Shown here piece after piece: positions 1-7,618 of a stretch of 38,601 nucleotides of DNA; within the stretch, counting starts at the first letter, position 1; each line of letters starts with the position of its first letter. Made by a program: the position numbers and the translations under genes. The notes beneath the pieces are model-generated. The model made no database searches. It was not told the DNA's origin and was given only the letters and a program-made list of their open reading frames with translations. Source of the DNA: an uncultured Agromyces sp. (GTDB taxonomy: Bacteria; Actinomycetota; Actinomycetes; Actinomycetales; Microbacteriaceae); contig CAJXGN010000021.1 of assembly GCA_913053875.1 (NCBI GenBank), positions 1 to 38,601 on the forward strand, given 5' to 3'.

Positions 1-1
1 C

Positions 2-325
2 CTAGGTGGCCGTCTTCATGCCGAAGAACCCGGCCAGGCCGGAGAAGAAGCCGCCCGTGATGAAGGCGAAGGGAACCCAGTTGTTCTGCAGGTGCAGCCC
101 GTAGGAAAGGAGGGCGAAGATGAGGAAGATGATGACAAAGAAAATGCCGACCACCTTGTATTGCTGCTTGAGGTAGGCCATGGCCCCGGTCCGCACATGC
201 TGGGCGATGGTGGCCATGGTTTCCGTGCCCTCGGATGTGGTCATCATGTTCCGGAAGAACATGAGGGCGAATCCAAGGGCGGCGATGGAGGCTGCCGGAG
301 TGATCCAGAAAAGAGCGCTGTTCAT
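2..325 (-). CDS. hppA: Membrane-bound pyrophosphatase, N-terminal part only
   Basis: The protein begins MNSALFWITPAASIAALGFA and reaches GFFGMKTAT, which matches the first roughly 107 residues of the H+/Na+-translocating inner-membrane pyrophosphatase, a family of about 700 residues that couples PPi hydrolysis to ion pumping. Two or three membrane segments are visible (about residues 5-25, 55-78 and 84-102), with the cytoplasmic loop GTETMATIAQHVRTGAMAYL between the first two. ATG at 323-325 is chosen because an upstream in-frame ATG gives an uncharged, uncharacteristic extension; AAAGAGAA lies just upstream. An in-frame TAG at 2-4 falls exactly at the window edge, inside the conserved KTAT motif where the real protein continues. 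This is more likely an edge artefact or truncation than a natural stop. It is probably co-transcribed with the gene that ends 32 bases upstream. Confidence 0.88.
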   Translation of the reverse strand: MNSALFWITPAASIAALGFALMFFRNMMTTSEGTETMATIAQHVRTGAMAYLKQQYKVVGIFFVIIFLIFALLSYGLHLQNNWVPFAFITGGFFSGLAGFFGMKTAT

Positions 326-357
326 GGTGTTATTCTCTTTGGGGGGTTCTCGTTGAA

Positions 358-1134
358 TCAGGCTCCGTAGCCGGAGAGGGCGGAACGCCACCAGGCGTAG
401 TGGACGGTTTCCAGGGCTTCCTTGTCGGGAATCGGGAAGTAGACCAGGTTATCCTTGTCGCCGACGTAGAATCCGCCCCGGATGGTCCGGAAGAGGAAAT
501 CCTGCTTCATGTGGCGGATTACCGTCTTGTTCGGCTTGGCATAGGTATGCCGCAGCTCCCGCAGGCAGTCCCGGAGGTGGTCCAGGTTGGCGTAGGGAAG
601 GTTTTCCACCTGGGGGGCATCCGGATTCACGGCCAGCTCCTCCAGCTTCATTTCCGCAAAGACGATGCGGGGGACGTGCACCGGTCCGGTCGGGGAGGTC
701 AGCAGTTTGGCGAAGTCGCCCGGGTTGAGCTTGCTCACCACGCGGGGATTGACCGGGCAGATTTCCTGGTAGAGGTGCAGCGGCCGGTCCTCCTCGGCGA
801 CATATTCTCCCGGCTCGATGGCCAGGGTGCGGCCGTCGTCCGTGGTCAGGTAGAGGCGGGTCAGGGCCTCGACCGGAACGGATTCCATGGCGCGGTAGAT
901 CTTCAGGTAGGTCGACTTGCGCGGGCTGCCGTCCTCGTGGGGCACGCAGCGCGCCTCAACCACGGCCCGGTCGATGGCCTCGCCGGCCTTGTCCGGGTCG
1001 ATCTCGAAAAAGATCGCCTGGCCGCGCGAGCGCTTGTGCGAGCCAAGGGCGTAGTAATTGCCGAAGTCCTCCGGAGCCAGCATCGAGGCGATGAGCGACT
1101 CCGGAATCAGGGACAGGTAGTAGTATATTTTCAT
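358..1134 (-). CDS. Conserved protein of unknown function upstream of hppA
   Basis: This is a 258-residue soluble protein beginning MKIYYYLSLIPESLIASML. I see no signal peptide or membrane segment, and I do not recognise a named domain. Visible features are a charged, aromatic-rich sequence, a proline/acidic middle (VAEEDRPLHLYQEICPVNPR), and a C-terminal stretch RTIRGGFYVGDKDNLVYFPI that looks like beta structure. It reads in the same direction as hppA and ends 32 bases before the hppA start, so the two are probably one operon and the protein may be linked to the pump; that is inference. The ATG at 1132-1134 is preceded only by a weak ribosome binding site. The upstream region is AT-rich and shared with a divergent gene. 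Confidence 0.7.
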   Translation of the reverse strand: MKIYYYLSLIPESLIASMLAPEDFGNYYALGSHKRSRGQAIFFEIDPDKAGEAIDRAVVEARCVPHEDGSPRKSTYLKIYRAMESVPVEALTRLYLTTDDGRTLAIEPGEYVAEEDRPLHLYQEICPVNPRVVSKLNPGDFAKLLTSPTGPVHVPRIVFAEMKLEELAVNPDAPQVENLPYANLDHLRDCLRELRHTYAKPNKTVIRHMKQDFLFRTIRGGFYVGDKDNLVYFPIPDKEALETVHYAWWRSALSGYGA

Positions 1135-1160
1135 CTCGTTTGAGTGAGGGTGTGAGCTGA

Positions 1161-1192
1161 GTTTGCCGAGCTAGATTCTTAATTAGGCAAAC
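1161..1192. promoter_or_regulatory. Inverted repeat in divergent promoter region
   Basis: Perfect 7-base arms GTTTGCC (1161-1167) and GGCAAAC (1186-1192) are separated by 18 AT-rich bases. A second 10-base palindrome, AACTTAAGTT, overlaps the right arm at 1190-1199. The position between the divergent unknown gene and the trypsin-like gene suggests a regulator site or the AT-rich promoter core. No factor can be named. Confidence 0.35.
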
Positions 1193-1277
1193 TTAAGTTA
1201 TTCAAGTCTAAAATTAGAAAGATTAATCCGTGGCTCCACGTTTGCTACGGCTTCGTTTTCCGCAACACTGGCTGGAG

Positions 1278-2582
1278 ATGCTTCGTTTCCCTGATTGCCA
1301 AAAGTTGGGTCTGGCCCTGCTCGGGGCCGCTGTTCCGGTTTTCCTGCCGGCTGCCCTGCAAATAGACGGTGGCACGCCGGCCGCCAATTTCCGCTTCGAA
1401 AACGATCCCGGCTTTATCGCCGGCGAACAGTTGACCGGGGTGGGGCGCTCCATCGACAAGGTGGAGGGGACCTGGGGCACCCTGATCAGCCCCAATATCG
1501 TCCTCTCGGCCAACCATTGGCATCCCAACGTGGGCCACAGCCTGACTTTCCACGCCACCAACGACCCGGCCGGCCCCTCCCTTACCCGCCAGGTCATCGC
1601 GGAGGAACGGATCGGGGATTCGGATCTCTGGGTCGGTGTCCTCAACCAGTCCCTGCCGCCGGATTTCCGGGTTTATCCCATGGTCAGCCAGCCCCTGAGC
1701 AGCCAGGCAACTTTTGCAGCATTGGCCATATACGGGCAACAGGCCATCATGCTGGGCCGGGCCGAGGACATTACCAGTCTGGTTACCAACCTCGCGGCCG
1801 GATACAACCGGGTTGACTACTGGTTTGACTCCTTGCCCGGGGATCCCGCCGCGGACCCCGCCATCGCCGCCATTCAACACCTGCCCGGGGACGACGACTT
1901 TGTCCAGTATGAGGCCTACGCCGTCATTTACGACTCCGGGACCCCGCTCCTGATGGAATTGAACGGGATCCTGACCCTGGTCGGCATCACCTGGTTCAAC
2001 GATGTCCAGGTGGATATCGATTCCCGTCCCGGGCAGGAGGAGCTCCGCAATGTGACCGGCTTCTCCTACGTCGGCAATTACGCTTCCGGGTTGGCGGGAA
2101 TCATTGACGCTTTCTCCATCGATGCCACCCCCGGATACGTGACCTGGATGGAGGCCGCCTTTTCCGCCGGGGCGGGACTGGCCGTGACCGGACCCGCTAT
2201 CGACAGCGACCGCGACGGCCGGATCAATTTTGTCGAGTATGCCTACAACCTCGATCCCCTCGATCCCGGCAGCCTGGTCCCGATGTCCACCTCGGTCATC
2301 GACGCCGGCAGCGGGTCTCACCTCCAGCTGGCCGGGCAGCTCCGCGATGACCCCGCCCTGCGTTACTTCGTCCTCAGCGGAAATGATCTCAGCGGTTGGA
2401 ACCGGGTCGACCTGGCCTTCGCCGACGGGGCCTGGTCCAGCGCCGATCCGGCCCGCCTCGTGGTCGACCAGGCCACTGCGCTCGGCGGCGGTCTCTGGAG
2501 TCTGGTCCTGCGCGATCCCGCTCCCCTGCAGCCCGGCAGCCCGCGTTTCCTGCTGCCCGGGGCGGAGCCCCTTCCTTATTGA
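1278..2582 (+). CDS. Secreted trypsin-like serine protease homologue with C-terminal Ca-type motif
   Basis: From the ATG at 1278 the protein has a typical signal peptide (MLRFPDCQKLGLALLGAAVP...). An in-frame GTG at 1230 would add 16 residues and is less convincing. A trypsin-like order of catalytic motifs is visible: TLISPNIVLSANHWHP (His about 80), IGDSDLWVGVL (Asp about 116) and IYDSGTPLL (Ser about 220). The usual TAAHC and GDSGGP are relaxed to SANHW and YDSGTP, so activity is plausible but not certain. After the protease-like part, DSDRDGRINFVEYAYNLDP (about residue 309) is a calcium-binding-type loop often seen in Verrucomicrobia exported proteins, followed by a beta-rich tail. The TonB receptor gene follows 34 bases later on the same strand, so co-expression and a cell-surface role are likely. 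Confidence 0.7.
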   Translation: MLRFPDCQKLGLALLGAAVPVFLPAALQIDGGTPAANFRFENDPGFIAGEQLTGVGRSIDKVEGTWGTLISPNIVLSANHWHPNVGHSLTFHATNDPAGPSLTRQVIAEERIGDSDLWVGVLNQSLPPDFRVYPMVSQPLSSQATFAALAIYGQQAIMLGRAEDITSLVTNLAAGYNRVDYWFDSLPGDPAADPAIAAIQHLPGDDDFVQYEAYAVIYDSGTPLLMELNGILTLVGITWFNDVQVDIDSRPGQEELRNVTGFSYVGNYASGLAGIIDAFSIDATPGYVTWMEAAFSAGAGLAVTGPAIDSDRDGRINFVEYAYNLDPLDPGSLVPMSTSVIDAGSGSHLQLAGQLRDDPALRYFVLSGNDLSGWNRVDLAFADGAWSSADPARLVVDQATALGGGLWSLVLRDPAPLQPGSPRFLLPGAEPLPY

Positions 2583-2616
2583 CATTACGCTGCCAATATG
2601 AGGGCGTGACAGGCGG

Positions 2617-4656
2617 ATGGAAGGAAAATGGAGAGGCGTGCTGGCGGGGCTGTTGGTCCTGGGCGGCCGCGTATCCGGCCAGGGGGATGAGGCGGTGACG
2701 GAGCTGTCGCCGTACGAGGTGGAGGCGTGGCATTTCGACGGGCTGGCGATGGAGGTGCCGGCGGGGGTGTTGCGCCTCGAGGGGGACGCGATAGTCAGCA
2801 GCGGGGCGGGCAGCGTACCGGAGTTGCTGGAGAAGATGGCGGGGGTGCGGTTCCGGGGCTACACCGGGAACGGCACGGAGGGGCAGCTGGCGATGCGGGG
2901 CTTCGGGGACAACAGCGGGCTTCGGGTCCTGGTGCTGGTGGACGGGCAGGCCTACAACGCCCCGGACATGGGGGGGATCAACTGGGCCGGAGTGGACGTG
3001 GAAGAGCTGGAGGTGGTGGAGGTCCTGCGGGGCGGCCAGTCGGTCATTTATGGCAACCATGCCGTTTCGGGAGTGATCAAGCTGCAGACCCGCCAGCCGG
3101 GGAAGGACCTGGAAGGCAGGGCCTCGGCGACCCTGGGCAGCGACGGGCTGAAGCGCATCTCGGCGGGACTTGGACAGGGCTTTGGCCAATTCGGTCTGCG
3201 GGCGGGCGGATCCTGGTCGGAAACGGACGGATACCGCGAGCATTCGGCCGGCAAGGCCCGATCGGCCCATCTGGGCTGGCGGGTGGAAACGAAGGGCGGC
3301 TCGGAATGGTCGGGGCGCTTCAGCCTGGACCGGAGCGAGCTGCAATTTCCCGGGCCCCTGACCTACGCCCAGATGCTGGAGGATCCCCGGCAGTCCACCG
3401 GCAGCGGCCGGGACCTTTCGGAGACGGATATCCGGCAGGCCACCCTCCGGGGACGGGGGGACTGGTCTCACGGCCAGTGGCAGCTGGCCGGCGGGGCGCT
3501 GGACCGGGAGCGGGCCTGGAACCTGGACGGGGTCCGGGCCGACAACCGGCAGAAACGGTACACGCTTTCGCCCCGGGTCAAATGGGGCGGGGACGGGCGC
3601 TGGCTGATGCTCGGGATGGACCTCGAGCAGGACCAGCTGGACTACACCGATTACGCGGATGCCACCGGGGAGGTGATTGTCCGCTCCTGGGCGGATGTGG
3701 CCCGGACCACCGCCGGGGCCTACGCCTTCGCCTCGAGGGAGCTGGCCGGGGACATGGAACTGTCCGGCGGGCTGCGGCTGGAGAACGCGCGGACGGACAA
3801 CACCTACGTCCGCTACAAGGAGGAGCAGTTGCGGCCGGTGCTGGAGACCAACCGGGGTCCGTATCCGAATCCCAACTACAAGGATCCGCCCGACCCGGAT
3901 CCGGACCTTTCCTTCGACGGGCCCGTGGACAAGTCCGGCTGGGCGGCCGAGCTGTCCCTGTTGAAGCAGCTGCGGCCGGGCCTGAACCTCTGGACGGGCT
4001 GGGACCGGGTCTACCGTTACCCGGCGCTGGACGAGGCGGCCGCCTACCAGGGCTATCCGTTGAGCGATCCCCTCAACACCGGCCTGGAGCCTGAGACGGG
4101 CCACAACCTCGAGGCCGGCCTGAAATGGTTCGGGACCAACTGGGACCTCGCCTGCACGGCCTTCATTCTCCGGATGGACGACGAGATCGCCTACGACGAC
4201 GTGGAGCGGCTGAACCGGAACATCGGGTCCACGGTCCGGAGGGGGCTGGAGGTTGATTTTTCGTATCGGAAGGACCGCTACGGGACCCGCCTTCACATGG
4301 GGCTGGTCCGGGCGGAATTCCGGGACGAGGCGGTCGGCCGCCGGGTGCCGCTGGTGCCGGCCTTCGAGGGCGGGATTTCGGGCTGGTGGAAGCCGGTTTC
4401 CGGACTGCGCCTGCAGGCCAACTGGCGCTACCTGTCGAGCCAGTTCCAGGGCAACGACTTCGCCAACGAGTTCCGGGAGATACCCGGTTACGGGCTGCTG
4501 GACCTGTCCCTCGGATGGGAGCCCCTGCCGGGATGGTCCCTCCTCCTGGCCGTCAACAATGCCGCCGACCGTACCCACGCGGTCAGCGCCTACAGCGGCG
4601 GATTCTATCCCGGCGCCGGCCGCACGGTCCAGGGGCGGATCCGTTACACATTCTAG
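2617..4656 (+). CDS. TonB-dependent outer-membrane receptor
   Basis: The 679-residue protein starts with a signal peptide (MEGKWRGVLAGLLVLGGRVSG). A plug domain at about residues 45-170 follows (VPELLEKMAGVRFRGYTG, MRGFGDNSGLRVLVLVDGQ, VEVLRGGQSVIYGNHAVSGV), then a beta-barrel ending in aromatic VQGRIRYTF, as expected for outer-membrane insertion. ELSPYEVEA near the mature N-terminus is a plausible TonB box region. Such receptors import iron-siderophores, vitamin B12 or other large solutes using TonB energy. The size and plug resemble BtuB or small siderophore receptors, but no cobalamin riboswitch was seen upstream, so the substrate is open. The next gene begins 6 bases after the stop, and the trypsin-like gene ends 34 bases before, so the three look like one transcription unit. 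Confidence 0.9.
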   Translation: MEGKWRGVLAGLLVLGGRVSGQGDEAVTELSPYEVEAWHFDGLAMEVPAGVLRLEGDAIVSSGAGSVPELLEKMAGVRFRGYTGNGTEGQLAMRGFGDNSGLRVLVLVDGQAYNAPDMGGINWAGVDVEELEVVEVLRGGQSVIYGNHAVSGVIKLQTRQPGKDLEGRASATLGSDGLKRISAGLGQGFGQFGLRAGGSWSETDGYREHSAGKARSAHLGWRVETKGGSEWSGRFSLDRSELQFPGPLTYAQMLEDPRQSTGSGRDLSETDIRQATLRGRGDWSHGQWQLAGGALDRERAWNLDGVRADNRQKRYTLSPRVKWGGDGRWLMLGMDLEQDQLDYTDYADATGEVIVRSWADVARTTAGAYAFASRELAGDMELSGGLRLENARTDNTYVRYKEEQLRPVLETNRGPYPNPNYKDPPDPDPDLSFDGPVDKSGWAAELSLLKQLRPGLNLWTGWDRVYRYPALDEAAAYQGYPLSDPLNTGLEPETGHNLEAGLKWFGTNWDLACTAFILRMDDEIAYDDVERLNRNIGSTVRRGLEVDFSYRKDRYGTRLHMGLVRAEFRDEAVGRRVPLVPAFEGGISGWWKPVSGLRLQANWRYLSSQFQGNDFANEFREIPGYGLLDLSLGWEPLPGWSLLLAVNNAADRTHAVSAYSGGFYPGAGRTVQGRIRYTF

Positions 4657-4662
4657 ACTGTC

Positions 4663-5823
4663 ATGAATATCCGGATACCAATATTTCTGTTGCCCCTGCT
4701 GGCCGTCGCGGCCCTGGCGGATTACCAGGCCCCCGCATTTCCTTTCGCCCCGGCGGCGGGCGAGGTTGGCAGCACGGCTGTGGCCTACGGGGATCCGCGC
4801 ATCCTTTCCTGGGCCGCGCAGGTGGATTCGGTGGTCTATGGCGAGGATGTCGACGCCGTGTGGCAGGATCCCGGAGCCGCCCTCGGACCGGCTGACGGGG
4901 GCAGCCTGGATGTCCTTGTCCTGGGACGCGGGGGCCAGGCCACACTGACCTTTGAACCGGCCATTGCGGACGGGGAAGGGGAGGACTTCGCCGTCTTCGA
5001 GAACGGGATCTCCGACTACTTCCTGGAGCTGGCCTTTGTCGAGGTCTCCTCCGACGGAATCCACTTTGTCCGCTTTCCCGGCTATTCCTTCACCGCTGCT
5101 CCGGTCCCGGGTTTCGGCACCCTGGATCCGACCTACATCGACGGCTTCCCCGGAAAATACCGGGCCGGCTTCGGGACCCCCTTCGACCTGCAGCTGCTGA
5201 AGGAGGCCCACGAGGCGGTCCAGGGCGACTATGCGGCCTTTAGCGAGGCCTACCGGCAGCAGCTGGTGGAGAACTTCCCGTACCTCGATACGGAGGCGGT
5301 GAAATTTGTCCGGCTGGTCGACGTGGTCGGGGACGGCAGCGCCCTCGATTGCGAGGGGCAGCCGGTCTATGATCCCCACCCGACGGTGGGCTCGGCCGGC
5401 TTCGACCTCGATGCCGTGGCGGTCCTGAACGAGGCCGGTCCGGGCTACCCGGGCTTTGCCGATTGGAGCGCGGGCCACGGGCTAGCCGCGGATCCGGACG
5501 CCGACAGCGACCGTGACGGATGGTATCAGTGGCTTGAATACAAGATGGGATCCAGCCCGGTGGACGGGGAGAGCATTCCCGTTTCCGGCCTGCAGCTGAC
5601 AGGGGAGGCCTCGCTGGAGCTGGTCTTCTCCGAAGTCCCGGCCGCTTCGGGAACGCTGGAGATACAGGTCCGCAACCAGGCTGGAGAGTGGGTGCCGTTT
5701 GAGGGGGATGTGGAGCCGGTTTCCGGGGGAGGAGAGGCCCCGGACGGAGTGGCCTTCCGCAGGATCACCCTGCCGGCCACGGGGGAGGCGGCCTTCGTGC
5801 GCTTCGCCGGCTCGGGGGATTGA
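4663..5823 (+). CDS. Secreted surface protein partnered with TonB receptor
   Basis: This is a 386-residue exported protein with a clear signal peptide (MNIRIPIFLLPLLAVAALA). Its core contains a beta-sandwich-like motif, EDFAVFENGISDYFLELAFV followed by EVSSDGIHFVRFP. From memory this type occurs in cell-surface proteins encoded beside TonB-dependent receptors in Bacteroidetes and Planctomycetes/Verrucomicrobia; the family name is uncertain. A C-terminal DADSDRDGWYQWLEYKMGSS motif (about residue 283) is the same calcium-type loop as in the trypsin-like protein two genes upstream. It starts 6 bases after the receptor stop, so it is co-translated with it. The likely role is substrate capture or delivery at the surface (inference). 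No catalytic motif was found. Confidence 0.7.
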   Translation: MNIRIPIFLLPLLAVAALADYQAPAFPFAPAAGEVGSTAVAYGDPRILSWAAQVDSVVYGEDVDAVWQDPGAALGPADGGSLDVLVLGRGGQATLTFEPAIADGEGEDFAVFENGISDYFLELAFVEVSSDGIHFVRFPGYSFTAAPVPGFGTLDPTYIDGFPGKYRAGFGTPFDLQLLKEAHEAVQGDYAAFSEAYRQQLVENFPYLDTEAVKFVRLVDVVGDGSALDCEGQPVYDPHPTVGSAGFDLDAVAVLNEAGPGYPGFADWSAGHGLAADPDADSDRDGWYQWLEYKMGSSPVDGESIPVSGLQLTGEASLELVFSEVPAASGTLEIQVRNQAGEWVPFEGDVEPVSGGGEAPDGVAFRRITLPATGEAAFVRFAGSGD

Positions 5824-5838
5824 GGAACGGTTGAGCTT

Positions 5839-5858
5839 CCTCGCTCAGGAAAGCGAGG
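5839..5858. terminator. Possible hairpin between convergent genes
   Basis: CCTCGCT and AGCGAGG form a 7-base stem around a 6-base loop at the end of the secreted protein gene and across the 3' end of the convergent TIM-barrel gene. There is no T-run, so termination is only a guess. Confidence 0.3.
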
Positions 5859-6708
5859 CGAAGACCTCCCGGGCAATCCCGGCATAAACCAGGGCCTGCT
5901 GGTAGCGGTCGCTTTCTTCCCACAGGCTGCCGTCCGATTGCCGGAACAGGCGGGCGTAGTAGATGGAAGGGGCGAGGATTTCCGGGGCGAATACAAGGGT
6001 CGCCGCGGGATCGGCATTGTCGAGAAAGCCCTGCATGGCGCGCTTCCACATTTCCCGGTAATCGGCCAGGAAGTGCGAATGGCCATGCTCCTGCTGGACC
6101 GGCTCCGTGCCGTCCCCGATGTCGACCTGGATATGTGAGGGATTGCCGATCCGGCCGTGCATGAAACGGACCTTGTCGAAGATCGGCTGCATCCGGTCCA
6201 GCTTGCCGGCAAAGTCCCCGTAGACCAGCTCCAGTCCGGTGTAGTAGTGGCTGAAGTCCCCGTTGATCATCAGTCCGGGATTGCGCTGCAGGAGGGCAAT
6301 GGTGCGGAACGGATCCTGGGTCATGGTGGCCCGGTGGGTCTCCACCATTAGGGGGAATCCGGTTTCCCCGACCGCCGTGATGATGGCCCTGGCCAGGGCA
6401 TCCATCTCGGCGTCGGTTTCGAATCCCCGCCCGACATGAAGGGTGGCGCTTTCATATCCCTGGTCAATCAGGCGGCGCGCCAGCGGCTCCGCCTCCCCGG
6501 GCTGGTCGACCCGTCCGGAACCGGCGCAGCCCATGCCCAGGTCCCGGCAAAGCTCCGGATCCCCGTCCTGGACACCGTCGAAACCGGCCTCCTGGAGGAA
6601 CTGCAGGGCCTCCCGGCCCTCCAGGCCTGGCCAGCTCGACCACTCCGGCAGCTCGGCCAGGGTGCCCATGTTCATATAGATTTTCAGGCGGGTGAGAGTG
6701 TCGTTCAT
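5845..6708 (-). CDS. Sugar phosphate isomerase/epimerase-like TIM barrel protein
   Basis: The 287-residue protein fits the xylose isomerase-like TIM barrel superfamily (AP endonuclease 2 family). Visible pattern elements are FLQEAGFDGVQDGDPE, LIDQGYESATLHVGRGFETD, FPLMVETHRATMTQDP (Glu and His as probable metal ligands), NPGLMINGDFSHYY, and KVRFMHGRIGNPSHIQVDIG with further His/Asp ligands. These acidic and histidine residues sit at strand ends as in the metal-dependent isomerases. It probably acts in the cytoplasm on a sugar or inositol derivative; the substrate cannot be read from sequence. There is no signal peptide. It converges on the secreted-protein gene with only 21 bases between the stops. 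The ATG at 6706-6708 gives the natural MNDTLTRLKIYMNMGTL start. Confidence 0.75.
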   Translation of the reverse strand: MNDTLTRLKIYMNMGTLAELPEWSSWPGLEGREALQFLQEAGFDGVQDGDPELCRDLGMGCAGSGRVDQPGEAEPLARRLIDQGYESATLHVGRGFETDAEMDALARAIITAVGETGFPLMVETHRATMTQDPFRTIALLQRNPGLMINGDFSHYYTGLELVYGDFAGKLDRMQPIFDKVRFMHGRIGNPSHIQVDIGDGTEPVQQEHGHSHFLADYREMWKRAMQGFLDNADPAATLVFAPEILAPSIYYARLFRQSDGSLWEESDRYQQALVYAGIAREVFASLS

Positions 6709-7002
6709 GGAATCAAGTCAGCTTGAAGGTTGCGTAGAAAATCGCCCGAGGCGCATCCGGACGGAAGGCCGGAAGAGGAAAAACCCGGTCGAGATGGACG
6801 AGAGGAAAACAAGACAGCATCGATGATTTGCCGGATCAAGCAATAAGGGCCGCGCCCCTTCGGGATCGCGGAATCTGACAACAATCGATTTCGAAATCAC
6901 CGCCTAAAATCCAAGCAGGCGAGGCGCGGAGCGCCGGCCGATCGTAGCCGTGGTCGACCGAGCCCTTCAGGGCGAGGAGGCCACGGCACGGCACGCCCAG
7001 AC
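6709..7002. other. Gene-free stretch with palindromic DNA
   Basis: No convincing gene was found between the TIM-barrel gene start and the response regulator terminator. A 60-codon minus-strand reading frame at 6718-6900 has no domain, no ribosome binding site and unusual composition. The right half contains nested hairpins (see 6923-6987). The promoter of the TIM-barrel gene must lie at the left end, but no convincing -35/-10 pair was found. Confidence 0.5.
6923..6987. repeat. REP-like nested palindromes
   Basis: Three nested or adjacent hairpins occur here: GGCGC-GGA-GCGCC (6923-6935), and arms GCCGTGG (6947-6953) and CCACGGC (6981-6987) enclosing GCCC-TTCA-GGGC (6962-6973). This layout in non-coding DNA is what short dispersed REP elements look like. 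Only one copy is visible in the window, so the repeat status is inferred from form alone. Confidence 0.4.
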
Positions 7003-7036
7003 AAAAAAAAGTCCCCCGGGGGCGGACCCGGGGGAC
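7003..7036 (-). terminator. Rho-independent terminator of response regulator gene
   Basis: Read on the minus strand, a perfect 10-base stem (GTCCCCCGGG / CCCGGGGGAC) with a 6-base loop is followed by eight T residues. It begins 34 bases after the response regulator stop, so it closes that transcript. Confidence 0.93.
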
Positions 7037-7069
7037 TTGAAACGCGTACAGTAGAAAAAAGGTTTTGTA

Positions 7070-7462
7070 TCAGCCCACCGCGACCGGACGGTTCATCGGC
7101 GGGATCCAAAGGTTCAGGCAATAGGATTGGAACTCCCTGCGTAGCGGCTTGGCAAATACCCGGTCGAATCCGATGCCCATCGTCTCCTCCTCGATTTCCG
7201 GCGAGGGATAGGAGGTGATGAGGACCCGGTGGACCGGGTTGAAGCCGTGATTTTCGCTGAGGATTTCCCATGCCTGCGCACCGGTTATACTGTCTCCAAG
7301 GTGGTAATCACAAAGAAACAGGTCGACCGCGTGGCTTTGCACCGCCCGGACGGCGGCGTCCACCGTGGCGCAGGAGAGGACCTCGTATCGCTTTTTCAGC
7401 AGGTGTTCAACCAACCGAAGAGAGAGTGGGTCGTCGTCCAGGCAGATGGCTTTTTCTTTCAT
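7070..7462 (-). CDS. Single-domain response regulator
   Basis: The 130-residue protein is a bare receiver domain. It has the acidic pocket LDDDP (Asp 9-11), the phospho-acceptor Asp 52 in LFLCDYHLGD, Thr 83 in VLITSYP and Lys 105 in VFAKPL, all at the expected spacing. No output domain follows, so it must signal by protein contact or act as a phosphate sink. ATG at 7460-7462 is preferred over an upstream in-frame ATG because AGAAGAGGAG lies 7 bases before it and the domain begins immediately after. It is downstream of the YcaO gene on the same strand with a 156-base gap, so it may be in the same operon or have its own promoter. It ends at a strong terminator. Confidence 0.85.
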   Translation of the reverse strand: MKEKAICLDDDPLSLRLVEHLLKKRYEVLSCATVDAAVRAVQSHAVDLFLCDYHLGDSITGAQAWEILSENHGFNPVHRVLITSYPSPEIEEETMGIGFDRVFAKPLRREFQSYCLNLWIPPMNRPVAVG

Positions 7463-7618
7463 GGGGGCGCTCCTCTTCTGAAAATGAACAGCACGATCGG
7501 CCACCTTCGAGCCGATGAGGCCCCTGACGAAGGGGAAGGGGAAGGTTGTGTCTTGTGTGCTCATTGAATGTGTTTGGTGGAGGGACTTAATCTAAAGAGG
7601 GAGGGAGCGGACGCGGGT

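Noticed and set aside
2583..2616. A cobalamin riboswitch before the TonB receptor
   Set aside because: Only 34 bases separate the receptor from the preceding gene, and no B12-box-like sequence was seen there or before the first gene of the cluster.
2389..5478. A 1,029-codon open frame on the minus strand opposite the TonB receptor
   Set aside because: It is proline/arginine/glycine-rich with no domain, and it lies opposite three clear genes; such antisense frames are common in high-GC DNA.
6718..6900. A 60-codon minus-strand reading frame
   Set aside because: It has no ribosome binding site, no family resemblance and a mixed composition, in a stretch otherwise full of palindromes.
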